Below, piece by piece: positions 34,652 to 43,023 of a stretch of 64,000 nucleotides of DNA. The stretch's first letter is position 1, and every line of letters starts with the position of its first letter. The notes beneath the pieces are model-generated. The model was not told the DNA's origin and did no database searches. It saw only the letters and a list, made by a program, of their open reading frames with translations. The position numbers and the translations under genes are program-made. The stretch comes from Butyricimonas faecalis (GTDB lineage Bacteria; Bacteroidota; Bacteroidia; Bacteroidales; Marinifilaceae). The stretch is from positions 3,348,001 through 3,412,000 of the forward strand of contig NZ_CP032819.1 in the NCBI RefSeq assembly GCF_003991565.1, given 5' to 3'.

Positions 34652-35835
34652 CCAAGTAGAATATTTTTAATGAACGCGGGGTAATTCTTTGCGGCTGAAA
34701 AATGAGTTTGCCAAAATTGCCGGGGATGAAAATTTTTGCGTTGCTTGTATAATTCGATGATTTTAGTAGCAAGTATCTCTGGCGTGACATCTGCATCGAT
34801 TAGCATCCCACTTTCTTGGGTTACGATTTCGCTCGTTCCTCCTACATTCGTGGCTAAAACAGGAATATCAAAGGAAATGGCTTCCATGATAGATACTGGC
34901 AAACCTTCGCTTGAACTCACGTTGATAAAAATATCAATGGGTTCAGTCTGATAATATCTAATAACATCTGAATTGCTCATTGCTCCAACCCAATTGATCT
35001 GTAAATTTTGAGGAACTTGTTGTGTTCGTTTTTTTAAATCCGGCCATTCTTTTCCGGCTCCGATATGCGTCCAAATAATATGATCGTTTTTAATTAAAAG
35101 TAGTGCTTCTAGTATTAGATGGATTCGTTTAACCGGAATTACATTAGAGCAGCTAAGTATATGTATATACCCATCCTGCGGAACAATGGTTCTAGGACCA
35201 AAATCCCTAGTGCCCAAATAACTATAACACGAATTGAATAAATATTGACCATATTTCTTTTTGGCATAATTCCACCCGTTTTGTGAAATGTAAACAGCAT
35301 TTGTCAAGTGTGTGTATACTTCTTTCCTGAATGGGATATACTGATCTTTGCGTCGTTCTAGGTAAAGGTCCGCCCCATGGAAACGTACAATCTTTCGTGT
35401 ATTATTTTTTATAAAAGGAAGTATATAGGCTGTACCGATTCCCCAGTAAAAATATATCGTATCATTTTGAAACTCTTTGTTCACTTGTTTAAAATTTTTA
35501 TTTGCCAATATAGCTCGGCAAAAGATGGAAACAGACACGTATTTTTTTAAACGGCTAAAGCTACGAAAAGCTCGTTCTGAGAAAAAGTGACGGATATAAT
35601 AAAATACAGGAGCGAAACAGAAAATACCAGAGATAATTGTGTCTCGGTCGTTTTTTAACATGGGAGGCAATATCTTGCAATTGGCTGGGGTTTGTCGTGT
35701 CGCATTGCCTGTTCCTATCCAAGGTAAGATAACAATCTCGTCAAAAGCTTTGGATAAATATTCTATTTCACTTTCAATAAAGGTTTCCCCTTGTGAGAAT
35801 GGATAGTTTTGAGTAAAAAATAATAAACGTCTCAT
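34648..35835 (-). CDS. Family 4 glycosyltransferase (GT-B)
   Basis: 395 residues. It opens with LLFFTQNYPFSQGETFIESE, a start common in Bacteroidota GT4 enzymes of capsule and exopolysaccharide loci. Mid-protein it has KIVRFHGADLYLERR, and in the donor domain IHILSCSNVIPVKRIHLILE, then FINVSSSEGLPVSIMEAISF, the E-x7-E motif. It transfers a sugar from a nucleotide donor with retention, by family. It ends with its stop overlapping that of the rightward GT4 gene (34648-34651). It starts 16 bp after the GT2 gene and belongs to the asnB transcript. Confidence 0.92.
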   Translation of the reverse strand: MRRLLFFTQNYPFSQGETFIESEIEYLSKAFDEIVILPWIGTGNATRQTPANCKILPPMLKNDRDTIISGIFCFAPVFYYIRHFFSERAFRSFSRLKKYVSVSIFCRAILANKNFKQVNKEFQNDTIYFYWGIGTAYILPFIKNNTRKIVRFHGADLYLERRKDQYIPFRKEVYTHLTNAVYISQNGWNYAKKKYGQYLFNSCYSYLGTRDFGPRTIVPQDGYIHILSCSNVIPVKRIHLILEALLLIKNDHIIWTHIGAGKEWPDLKKRTQQVPQNLQINWVGAMSNSDVIRYYQTEPIDIFINVSSSEGLPVSIMEAISFDIPVLATNVGGTSEIVTQESGMLIDADVTPEILATKIIELYKQRKNFHPRQFWQTHFSAAKNYPAFIKNILLG

Positions 35836-35851
35836 TATGAAGATATGTGAT

Positions 35852-36889
35852 TTATAATTTTTTCCCGTAATAATTTTTTGAAAAACCCTTCACTTCCTTT
35901 CCGCGTAGGGCATTCCAGCCTCCCCAGAGTAATCCGAATCCGTAAGCGAAGACTTGGATGAGCAAAGTGATGATGGAGAGAAAGGCAACAATGATGTTCC
36001 GATATCTGAAAAGAGATTGAAAGAAAGCAAACAGGCAAACGAATATTAACCCGTAAGCAATAATATTCCATAAAAAATGTACGGGAGGATAGTGTTGGCC
36101 AGTGAAGATAGTACATATTCCTAGCGTGACTAATCCTATGATTAATAGAGCCGGAAGCAAGTGAATCGGTTTTAACGTATGTGGATGGCGTCGAGATAAA
36201 TTGATGCGTGCAACCCCCCAATTAAATATTTGACGGAAAAATTTGGGAATACTTGTGCGGCGTTTGTGGTAGACGTAAGCATCTGCGATCAGACCCACTT
36301 TGAAACCTGCATTGTATATTCGCATGGAATAATCCATGTCTTGCCCATGGCGTAGTCCTCCCATACCTCCAATTGTGTTGTATACTTCTCTGGATATTCC
36401 CATGTTGAAACTTCTAGGATAAAAACGCCCCACATGCTTTTTATTTCCCCTCGTTCCTCCTGTCCCGATAAATGAAGTCATCGAGTAATTAATGGCTTTC
36501 AACAAAGGAGAGAAAGAGGGGTGACAAGTGTCCGGACCTCCGAATGCATCATAATGATGTTCATTTTGTGCCTTCTCGATTTCTGTCAACCATTGCGGAG
36601 GAAACATACAATCGGAATCTACAAAAATGAAATACTCGCCTTGTGCTTTACTCATGCCTTGATTTCTGGCAGCTCCGGGGCCTTGATTTTTTTGGTATAT
36701 GGCTCGTATTTGAAGTCCGCTGGTAGAATGATATTGTTCGATAAATTCTTTGAACCCATCTTTTGAACCGTCATCTACGAACAATAGTTCAAAAAGACTT
36801 CGATCTCCGTCGAGCTTTTCCGCGCTCTCAAGAAGTTCTTTCACTTCTTCCAGGCGATTATATACGGCAATAATGATGGAGTATTTCAT
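35852..36889 (-). CDS. Membrane-anchored family 2 glycosyltransferase
   Basis: 345 residues. GT-A domain first: YSIIIAVYNRLEEVKELLES, LFELLFVDDGSKDGFKEFIE, NQGPGAARNQGMSKAQGEYF, then the DxD-type IFVDSDCMFPPQW near residue 97. A later GGMGGLRHGQDMDYSMRI supplies the ED-like acceptor motif (GQDMD). Three C-terminal hydrophobic helices (LLPALLIIGLVTLGICTIF, HFLWNIIAYGLIFVCLFAFF, FLSIITLLIQVFAYGFGLLW) hold it in the inner membrane. It lies 12 bp after asnB in the same transcript. Confidence 0.92.
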   Translation of the reverse strand: MKYSIIIAVYNRLEEVKELLESAEKLDGDRSLFELLFVDDGSKDGFKEFIEQYHSTSGLQIRAIYQKNQGPGAARNQGMSKAQGEYFIFVDSDCMFPPQWLTEIEKAQNEHHYDAFGGPDTCHPSFSPLLKAINYSMTSFIGTGGTRGNKKHVGRFYPRSFNMGISREVYNTIGGMGGLRHGQDMDYSMRIYNAGFKVGLIADAYVYHKRRTSIPKFFRQIFNWGVARINLSRRHPHTLKPIHLLPALLIIGLVTLGICTIFTGQHYPPVHFLWNIIAYGLIFVCLFAFFQSLFRYRNIIVAFLSIITLLIQVFAYGFGLLWGGWNALRGKEVKGFSKNYYGKKL

Positions 36890-36900
36890 GGATAGTTGTT

Positions 36901-38829
36901 TTAATAGTAAGCTTCGATATTATCTTCTACTCGTTTGTGTATGAACTCCTGTTCCCAGATAGCCAGTCCTAGGATGATCCAGATAAAATTATAATGCCAC
37001 CGGAGTTTCGGGTGTGCCGGGTAATCCAAAATATAGCGGATATAGGCATAATTGAATATTCCCTGTTTCTCGATATACTCTTTTGTCAGGATTTTCTCGG
37101 CCGTATCTTTTAAATCTTTTTTGAATTGTAAATACGGGTTTACCGTGAATCCCCATTTCTTCTTCGTGATAATCTTTGGAGGAAGATAGGGTTTCATCGC
37201 TTCTCGGAAAAGATTTTTAGTCTGGTTATTCTTGATCTTCATCTCCACGGGGAGAGTAAAACCAAAGTCTACCAGATCTCGGTCAAGGAAAGGTACTCGT
37301 TCTTCTACCGAATGGGCCATGGACATCCGATCATCCGTAAGCAAATAATCATTTACCATTTTGGATTGGAACTCAGCATATAGTACTTGATCCAATCCAT
37401 TCTGATGCTGTACGGATTCAAAAATCTTATCGAATTCCTTATGTACCTTGAATTGCTCCATTTCTTGTCGCTTCAGAAACGATTCCGAATAAATATTCTT
37501 GTAGAACGGGTTATCGAAATCCCACGTGTTCCGCAAGATGAGGTAAAAACGCTCCACGTTCCCGATAGATAGTAGCATTTGTACACCTCGGCGATACTCG
37601 TCGTAACGTAATGACTTCGAATGATTTTGAATGCGGAAAATAAAATCCGATTTCCAACGTAACATGCGTTGTAGCCATGGTGGTGTATGGTGGTGCCAGT
37701 TCTTGAACGGGTAGATGAATTTATGAATATCATACCCCGCAAACAGCTCGTCTCCACCCAACCCTCCAAGAATCACTTTTACGGTCGGGTGAACGAAGGC
37801 TGACATATTGAATCCTTGCAGCAAGTTGATTTTGGGTTCCTCGGCGTGCCAGATCACTTTGGGCATTTGTTGCATCGGGTTCATCGAAAGACTCAACGTG
37901 TGATGATGTGTATGAAAATGATCGGCAATCTGTTGAGCGTCGGGGAACTCGTCCGTAGGTTCATTGAATCCTAGGGTAAACGTGTTGATTTCGGGGACAC
38001 CCAGTTCATGCATTTTCTGTACAATCGTTGAGGAGTCCAGTCCGCCCGATAGATATACGCCTACCGGAACATCACTGACCAACTGGCGTTTCACGGCCTG
38101 TTTGATCAATTCGTTCATCTTCTCTTTGGCCTCGTCTTCCGTAATCGACCGATCAATATTTACAGCCAGTTGCCAGTAGCGTTTTACCGTAAATAACCCG
38201 TTTTCAAACACGGCGAAGTGGGCCGGGGGAATACGTTTGATCCCTTCAAAGAGGGTTTCATTTCCTTGCGTGTAACGCAAGTTCAAGTGTATATGTAAAG
38301 CTTTTAGATTTAATTTCCGTTCATATTTCGGGTGTAGGATGATGGATTTTTGTTCGGAACCGAAAACCAATACTCCGTCTTTCAAGAAATAATGTAACGG
38401 TTTGACCCCGAAATGATCTCGTGCAAGAACCAATCGGTTATTCTTTTGATCCAATAGCGCAAAAGCAAAAATACCGTTTAACTTGTTGAAGAATCCGGTT
38501 CCGTACTCCTCGTAAAGATGAACCAGTACCTCCGTGTCGGTGGCGGTATAGAACACGTGTCCCTTGGATTTGAGCTCTTCCCGGATTTCTTCGTAATTAT
38601 ATATCTCCCCGTTGAAAATTACACAGATACTTTTATCTTCGTTAAAAATGGGTTGATTGCCGCACGCCGAGATGTCGATAATGGACAAACGCCGATGTCC
38701 GAGAGTGAAATCCCGGTAAGTGTATATGGATTGATCATCCGGTCCCCGATGTTCAATCGTGGCCAGCATCTCCGACATGAGTTGAGTGTTATCTGTATCC
38801 CGTTCGAATATTCCGGCTATTCCACACAT
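36901..38829 (-). CDS. asnB: Asparagine synthase-type glutamine amidotransferase (AsnB family)
   Basis: 642 residues with both AsnB domains. The class II glutaminase domain starts with catalytic Cys2 (MCGIAGIFERD), followed by EHRGPDDQSIY, GHRRLSIIDIS and CVIFNGEIYNYEEI. The synthetase domain has the PP-loop VGVYLSGGLDSSTIVQKM near residue 260, and GGLGGDELFAGYD. In polysaccharide loci such enzymes are thought to amidate uronic acid carboxyls rather than make free asparagine; a glucuronyl epimerase-like gene just upstream fits that reading (inference). Own promoter at 38850; two glycosyltransferase genes follow in the same direction. Confidence 0.93.
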   Translation of the reverse strand: MCGIAGIFERDTDNTQLMSEMLATIEHRGPDDQSIYTYRDFTLGHRRLSIIDISACGNQPIFNEDKSICVIFNGEIYNYEEIREELKSKGHVFYTATDTEVLVHLYEEYGTGFFNKLNGIFAFALLDQKNNRLVLARDHFGVKPLHYFLKDGVLVFGSEQKSIILHPKYERKLNLKALHIHLNLRYTQGNETLFEGIKRIPPAHFAVFENGLFTVKRYWQLAVNIDRSITEDEAKEKMNELIKQAVKRQLVSDVPVGVYLSGGLDSSTIVQKMHELGVPEINTFTLGFNEPTDEFPDAQQIADHFHTHHHTLSLSMNPMQQMPKVIWHAEEPKINLLQGFNMSAFVHPTVKVILGGLGGDELFAGYDIHKFIYPFKNWHHHTPPWLQRMLRWKSDFIFRIQNHSKSLRYDEYRRGVQMLLSIGNVERFYLILRNTWDFDNPFYKNIYSESFLKRQEMEQFKVHKEFDKIFESVQHQNGLDQVLYAEFQSKMVNDYLLTDDRMSMAHSVEERVPFLDRDLVDFGFTLPVEMKIKNNQTKNLFREAMKPYLPPKIITKKKWGFTVNPYLQFKKDLKDTAEKILTKEYIEKQGIFNYAYIRYILDYPAHPKLRWHYNFIWIILGLAIWEQEFIHKRVEDNIEAYY

Positions 38830-38849
38830 ATTGTAAGAGTTTGTTTATA

Positions 38850-38857
38850 CAAAAGTA
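38850..38857 (-). promoter_or_regulatory. -7 promoter box for asnB
   Basis: Minus strand TACTTTTG, matching TAnnTTTG, 21 bp before the asnB start, inside the 47-bp gap after the epimerase-like gene. Confidence 0.5.
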
Positions 38858-38876
38858 TTATTTTTTCCCGTTTTTA

Positions 38877-39881
38877 TTATAAACGATTCAGTTTCTTTAA
38901 TGCTGTGAACTTGTGGCGATACATTTTTAAAATATGGGAGATGCGATCATAATGAGGGAATTTCTCGCTAAAAAGACGTAACTCCTCTTTTCCGGTAATT
39001 CGATAAAGAATTAGGAATTGCTGGCAAACAAGTCTGAGATAACCGATCGTGCAAGGATCATCTTGTGGATAGTCGGGAAGATCGCAGCGATTGAAACGAG
39101 TCCAGAACCCCATGTCAAACAGAGGGAGTTGACGGATAAGTCCCTCCACCCCTTCATTAAACAACCGAAGTGCGAGTGCATGCCCGTTGGGTTCCTTACT
39201 TTGGGGAACGGCCCGAATGTAATCATATAAACCGAAAAGGCAAAAGCCATGACCATCCAGTACTCGTGTCGGACGCTCGGCCACGTATTCTTCGTAAAAA
39301 GTTTCCCCCTTCTCCCGGTCAACGGAAACTCCTCCGGCTGTTATATCCTTTGTGAAAGGCTGCAATGCTTGAGTTGCAACCTTCAAGTAGGCATCGTCCC
39401 CTGTAACTTGCCAGGCTCTCAATAGTATGGATATTCCCCTGCTTTGTGCGAAAGCGGATTTCCAAGGTTGGTGAACATGGTATTCGGGCTTAGGAACCTC
39501 GGTTAGCCAATAACAACCGAGTTCTGAATGATCTGTCCGGTTGTTCATAAACCAGTCTGCAATGCGAAGGAAATGAACCTTTTTCTCTTCTGAATGCGTC
39601 TTTAACCACGAGTGGAATATAGCTAACCCGTACTGTCCGATGGAAATAGGATAGTAGTGCAGCTTTGTATCTTCCACGTCAATATACGTCGTGTTCAATG
39701 GAACTCCATTGTTGTCGAAAGAGTGAATCAGACGATTGAGCTTAGCGATATCCTCGTCAAATTTGATGTAATAATAGCCTAGCGTTTCGGATTGATTATC
39801 CATGTTAATTTCGATCTTGCGGTTCGTGTTGAAATCTCTCAGAAGTTTGCGTAACATGAAAATGACCTTTTTAATCTTCAT
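38877..39881 (-). CDS. D-glucuronyl C5-epimerase C-terminal domain protein
   Basis: 334 residues resembling the (alpha/alpha) C-terminal domain of heparosan glucuronyl C5-epimerase. Visible blocks: LHYYPISIGQYGLAIFHSW, PWKSAFAQSRGISILLRAW, GGVSVDREKGETFYEEYVAE and VLDGHGFCLFGLYDYIRAV. The family turns D-glucuronic acid units to L-iduronic acid within a polymer; in bacterial polysaccharide loci the substrate may differ. No signal peptide, so probably cytoplasmic. The start at 39881 overlaps the upstream GT4 stop by 11 bp; a later Met (39857) is possible. Last gene of the leftward transcript from 42890. Confidence 0.83.
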   Translation of the reverse strand: MKIKKVIFMLRKLLRDFNTNRKIEINMDNQSETLGYYYIKFDEDIAKLNRLIHSFDNNGVPLNTTYIDVEDTKLHYYPISIGQYGLAIFHSWLKTHSEEKKVHFLRIADWFMNNRTDHSELGCYWLTEVPKPEYHVHQPWKSAFAQSRGISILLRAWQVTGDDAYLKVATQALQPFTKDITAGGVSVDREKGETFYEEYVAERPTRVLDGHGFCLFGLYDYIRAVPQSKEPNGHALALRLFNEGVEGLIRQLPLFDMGFWTRFNRCDLPDYPQDDPCTIGYLRLVCQQFLILYRITGKEELRLFSEKFPHYDRISHILKMYRHKFTALKKLNRL

Positions 39882-41187
39882 GGCGGGCTAAGATTTGGGT
39901 TAAAGACTGGGTTAAGGATTTTCTCGAATAACGATGGACTGCATCATTTTCTTTTACAGGAGATTGTGGGTCGAAATTATCCAGTAGGGAGGTTAGGAAA
40001 TGAAATATTCCTTCTTCATCGTCATACTCGAATGTTTTTCCGGCTTTGCAAACTTGAATGATGGCTGCGGCATCTCCATCGGTGGGGCCGAGGCAGAGAA
40101 TGGGAGTTCTCGAACCGATATACTCGAAGAGCTTACCTGTGAGATTACCTTTATTCCCCTCGATGTTCGGGATAATGAGCAATAGAACGGATGAACTCTT
40201 CATGTATTTGATGGCTTCTGCGTGAGCTACGAACGAATGGATTTCGACGAAATCCTCCAGTTCTTCCAAGAGCTTTTGAGCGATGCCTTGATCCACTTTG
40301 CCGACAAAACGTAGTTTGAATTTTCTCGAGATGGAAAGTCTTTTAACCGAATGGATAAAGGAATCAATCGTGTAGTCAGCGGCCAGAGTCCCCGTGTAAG
40401 TAATCGTGAAAACATCCTCCTTTGGAATAGTGATATCGAAATCCTCGGCATCGAACCCATTAGCAATAACGTTTATTTTAGAGGCTTGAATTGTCGAAGA
40501 TTTTGCCGCCAGTTGCTTTTTGATGTAATCGCTTACCGTGATCACCTGATCTGCATTCAGAAGAACATTTCGTTCGTATTTTCGGTCAATCGCTTTTGCA
40601 ATAAGCGTTGGGTACATCTTATTGTAGTAATAGATGTCGGTCCACGGGTCTCGAAAATCGGCAATCCAATGCAAATGGAATCGTTTTTTTAGTTTTTGCC
40701 CGACCAGATGGGTTGACATAGGCGGACCTGTTGTGATGACGGCATCTATTTTTTCTTTCTGGATGATTTGGACGGCTTGGCGATAAGCATGTTTATTCCA
40801 GCCTCGCCGGGCATCGGGGAGGAAAAAATTACCCCGGATAAAACGGGCAATCTTTTGCTTTAGACTAGGAACCCCTTCATTGACGAATCCGCTATATGGG
40901 GCACTTTGAGTTTTGGTTAGTTTTTTATAATATTCATATAAGCCGGAACAATTTGTACGATACACGTTTTGTCCGACTCGAACATCTTGTTCCAGTGTAT
41001 GGTCTTTTATGGGATATTCAGCCTTTTCTGGATCTACCGTGATAATAATCGGGTCATAACTAAATTCCGGAAGGTATTTCGAGAACTTCAGCCAACGTTG
41101 AACTCCCGGTCCCCCGGCAGGTGGCCAATAATAGGTTATGATCAAAATCTTTTTCACAGCGGTATCTCTATCGGTTAAAGAATGCAT
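39871..41187 (-). CDS. Family 4-like glycosyltransferase
   Basis: 438 residues. It begins ILIITYYWPPAGGPGVQRWL, the signature of a Bacteroidota GT4-like group with a longer N-terminal domain. Further blocks: FIRGNFFLPDARRGWNKHAY, DAVITTGPPMSTHLVGQKLK, WIADFRDPWTDIYYYNKMYP, and in the second domain FTITYTGTLAADYTIDSF and LTGKLFEYIGSRTPILCLGP. The ATG at 41187 overlaps the aminotransferase gene by 20 bp; a GTG at 41157 is an alternative. Probably adds a sugar during assembly of the same surface glycan. Confidence 0.9.
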   Translation of the reverse strand: MHSLTDRDTAVKKILIITYYWPPAGGPGVQRWLKFSKYLPEFSYDPIIITVDPEKAEYPIKDHTLEQDVRVGQNVYRTNCSGLYEYYKKLTKTQSAPYSGFVNEGVPSLKQKIARFIRGNFFLPDARRGWNKHAYRQAVQIIQKEKIDAVITTGPPMSTHLVGQKLKKRFHLHWIADFRDPWTDIYYYNKMYPTLIAKAIDRKYERNVLLNADQVITVSDYIKKQLAAKSSTIQASKINVIANGFDAEDFDITIPKEDVFTITYTGTLAADYTIDSFIHSVKRLSISRKFKLRFVGKVDQGIAQKLLEELEDFVEIHSFVAHAEAIKYMKSSSVLLLIIPNIEGNKGNLTGKLFEYIGSRTPILCLGPTDGDAAAIIQVCKAGKTFEYDDEEGIFHFLTSLLDNFDPQSPVKENDAVHRYSRKSLTQSLTQILARHED

Positions 41188-42295
41188 GAATTTGTTTGAT
41201 GATATATTCTTGTTCTTCCATTTTCATTTCCGTGTGTATCGGGAGAGACAATACTTCTTCACTCAATTGTTCGGCAATGGGGAAAGTCCCTTTACCTTGT
41301 CCCTCTTTAGCATAAGCCTCTTGCAAATGTAACGGTATCGGGTAATAGATCATGCTGGGAATATCATGTTCCGCCAAAAAAGATTTCAGTTCGTCTCGTA
41401 AGTGATTCCCAACCTGAATGGTGTATTGGTGGAATACGTGTGTGCTGTTATCAGCCCGTTGTGGAAGGATAATCCCTTTTACTGCAGCTAATCCTTTATC
41501 ATAACGGGCGGCAACTTCATTGCGGGTAGCCGAATATTCATCAAGATATTTTAACTTCACATCCAAGATGGCGGCTTGTAATGTATCCAAACGGGAATTA
41601 CACCCTACGACACGATGATGATATTTGATCTTTTGCCCGTGGTTGGCAATCATGCGGGCCCGTTCTGCCAATTCATAATCCCGGATAAATAAGGCTCCTC
41701 CATCCCCGTAACACCCCAGGTTTTTGGAAGGGAAGAAAGAGGTGGTTCCAATATCCCCGATGCATCCGGCTTTTTGTGCGACACCATTACTGAATGTATA
41801 AGTAGCTCCAATAGCTTGTGCCGTGTCCTCCACCACGTAAAGCTTGTGCCGGCGGGCAATATCCATGAGCGGTTCCATGTCTGCGCATTGACCGTACAGG
41901 TGAACAGGAACGATCGCTTTCGTGCGGGAAGTGATTTTTTCTTCTATTTTCGTAACATCAATCGTGAAACGATCGGCAACACAATCCACGAAGATAGGTT
42001 CCAACCGCAAAAGAGCAATCACCTCGGCTGTGGCCACGTAAGTATGGACCGGGACTATCACCTCGTCTCCGGGTTGCAGGCCGAGAGCCATTAAAGCGAT
42101 TTGTAAAGCATCCGTGCCGTTAGCACAAGGAATAACATGCTCTACTTGATTATACTCAGCGAGATGTTGTGCGAAAGTTTTAACTTGAGGTCCATTAATA
42201 AAAGCTGTGCTATCAAGTACTTCCTGTATGGCGTTATTTATTTCCTCCCGAATGCGTTCATATTGTCCGTGAAGATCTACCATCGCGATTTTCAT
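41168..42295 (-). CDS. DegT/DnrJ/EryC1/StrS sugar aminotransferase (WbpE-like)
   Basis: 375 residues, full length for the family. It transfers an amino group to a nucleotide-linked keto sugar using PLP. Visible: IPCANGTDALQIALMAL, GDEVIVPVHTYVATAEVI, VVEDTAQAIGATY and the PLP-lysine motif TTSFFPSKNLGCYGDGGALF near residue 190. The partner acetyltransferase gene lies 16 bp upstream, the WbpD-WbpE arrangement used to make 2-acetamido-3-amino(acetamido) uronic sugars. The oxidising (WbpA/WbpB-type) enzymes are not in the window, so the exact sugar is an inference. Cytoplasmic. Confidence 0.92.
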   Translation of the reverse strand: MKIAMVDLHGQYERIREEINNAIQEVLDSTAFINGPQVKTFAQHLAEYNQVEHVIPCANGTDALQIALMALGLQPGDEVIVPVHTYVATAEVIALLRLEPIFVDCVADRFTIDVTKIEEKITSRTKAIVPVHLYGQCADMEPLMDIARRHKLYVVEDTAQAIGATYTFSNGVAQKAGCIGDIGTTSFFPSKNLGCYGDGGALFIRDYELAERARMIANHGQKIKYHHRVVGCNSRLDTLQAAILDVKLKYLDEYSATRNEVAARYDKGLAAVKGIILPQRADNSTHVFHQYTIQVGNHLRDELKSFLAEHDIPSMIYYPIPLHLQEAYAKEGQGKGTFPIAEQLSEEVLSLPIHTEMKMEEQEYIIKQIHAFFNR

Positions 42296-42311
42296 GGTGA
42301 TATAATTTAAT

Positions 42312-42890
42312 TTATTCTTTTATTTTTTGAACTAGCCCGTTTTGTAAACGATAGCGTTGTTTGCTTTCTGGGCATTCGGCTACTCCCTTTTCATCAAAAT
42401 AAAGGCGATGCCCGTATTCGCTCATCCAGCCGATTTGTTTGGCCGGATTACCAACGAGCAAGGCGTATGCAGGAACCGTTTTTGTCACGACAGCACCGGC
42501 CCCGATAAAAGCGTAAGCCCCGATGTCATGTCCGCATACTATCGTGGCATTTGCCCCGATGGTAGCTCCTTTACCCACGTGCGTTTTTGCATATTGATTT
42601 TTCCGGTTCACGGCACTGCGAGGATTGGTCACGTTCGTGAACACGCATGACGGTCCTAGAAAAACATCATCGTCACAAGTTACTCCCGTGTACACGGATA
42701 CATTATTTTGTACTTTGACTTGATTCCCAAGGATCACTTCCGGGGAGATGACCACGTTTTGTCCGATGTTACAATTCTCCCCGATCTGACAATTACTCAT
42801 GATGTGAGAGAAATGCCATATTTTAGTTCCTTTTCCGATAGTGGCACCTTCATCTATGATGGCAGTCTCGTGTACGAAATAATCTTTCAT
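42312..42890 (-). CDS. Hexapeptide-repeat N-acetyltransferase (WbpD-like)
   Basis: 192 residues. A left-handed beta-helix of hexapeptide repeats fills the protein (IDEGATIGKGTKIWHFSHIM, IGENCNIGQNVVISPEVILG, KVQNNVSVYTGVTCDDDVFL, HVGKGATIGANATIVCGHDI), ending AYALLVGNPAKQIGWMSEYG. This is the pattern of WbpD/WlbB acetyl-CoA-dependent sugar 3-N-acetyltransferases, active as trimers. The downstream aminotransferase would make its substrate. First gene of a four-gene leftward transcript (promoter box at 42910). Confidence 0.9.
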   Translation of the reverse strand: MKDYFVHETAIIDEGATIGKGTKIWHFSHIMSNCQIGENCNIGQNVVISPEVILGNQVKVQNNVSVYTGVTCDDDVFLGPSCVFTNVTNPRSAVNRKNQYAKTHVGKGATIGANATIVCGHDIGAYAFIGAGAVVTKTVPAYALLVGNPAKQIGWMSEYGHRLYFDEKGVAECPESKQRYRLQNGLVQKIKE

Positions 42891-42909
42891 ATTTGAATCA
42901 TTTTACTGG

Positions 42910-42917
42910 CAAAGATA
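42910..42917 (-). promoter_or_regulatory. -7 promoter box for the acetyltransferase-aminotransferase transcript
   Basis: Minus strand TATCTTTG, matching TAnnTTTG, 20 bp before the acetyltransferase start. Confidence 0.55.
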
Positions 42918-42974
42918 GTTTTTCTATTAGAGTATTAAAAGAAAACGGGAATGATGTTTTTCTTTTAAGGGAAT

Positions 42975-43004
42975 AAAAAAAGCCACCTTGATGGTGGCTT
43001 TTTT
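42975..43004. terminator. Terminator between the PpiD-like gene and the polysaccharide transcript
   Basis: A-run, AGCCACC, TTGAT, GGTGGCT, T-run: a 7-bp perfect stem usable on both strands, 20 bp past the stop of the foldase gene. Confidence 0.85.
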
Positions 43005-43023
43005 CGGTTTGAGGTTTAGGTTA

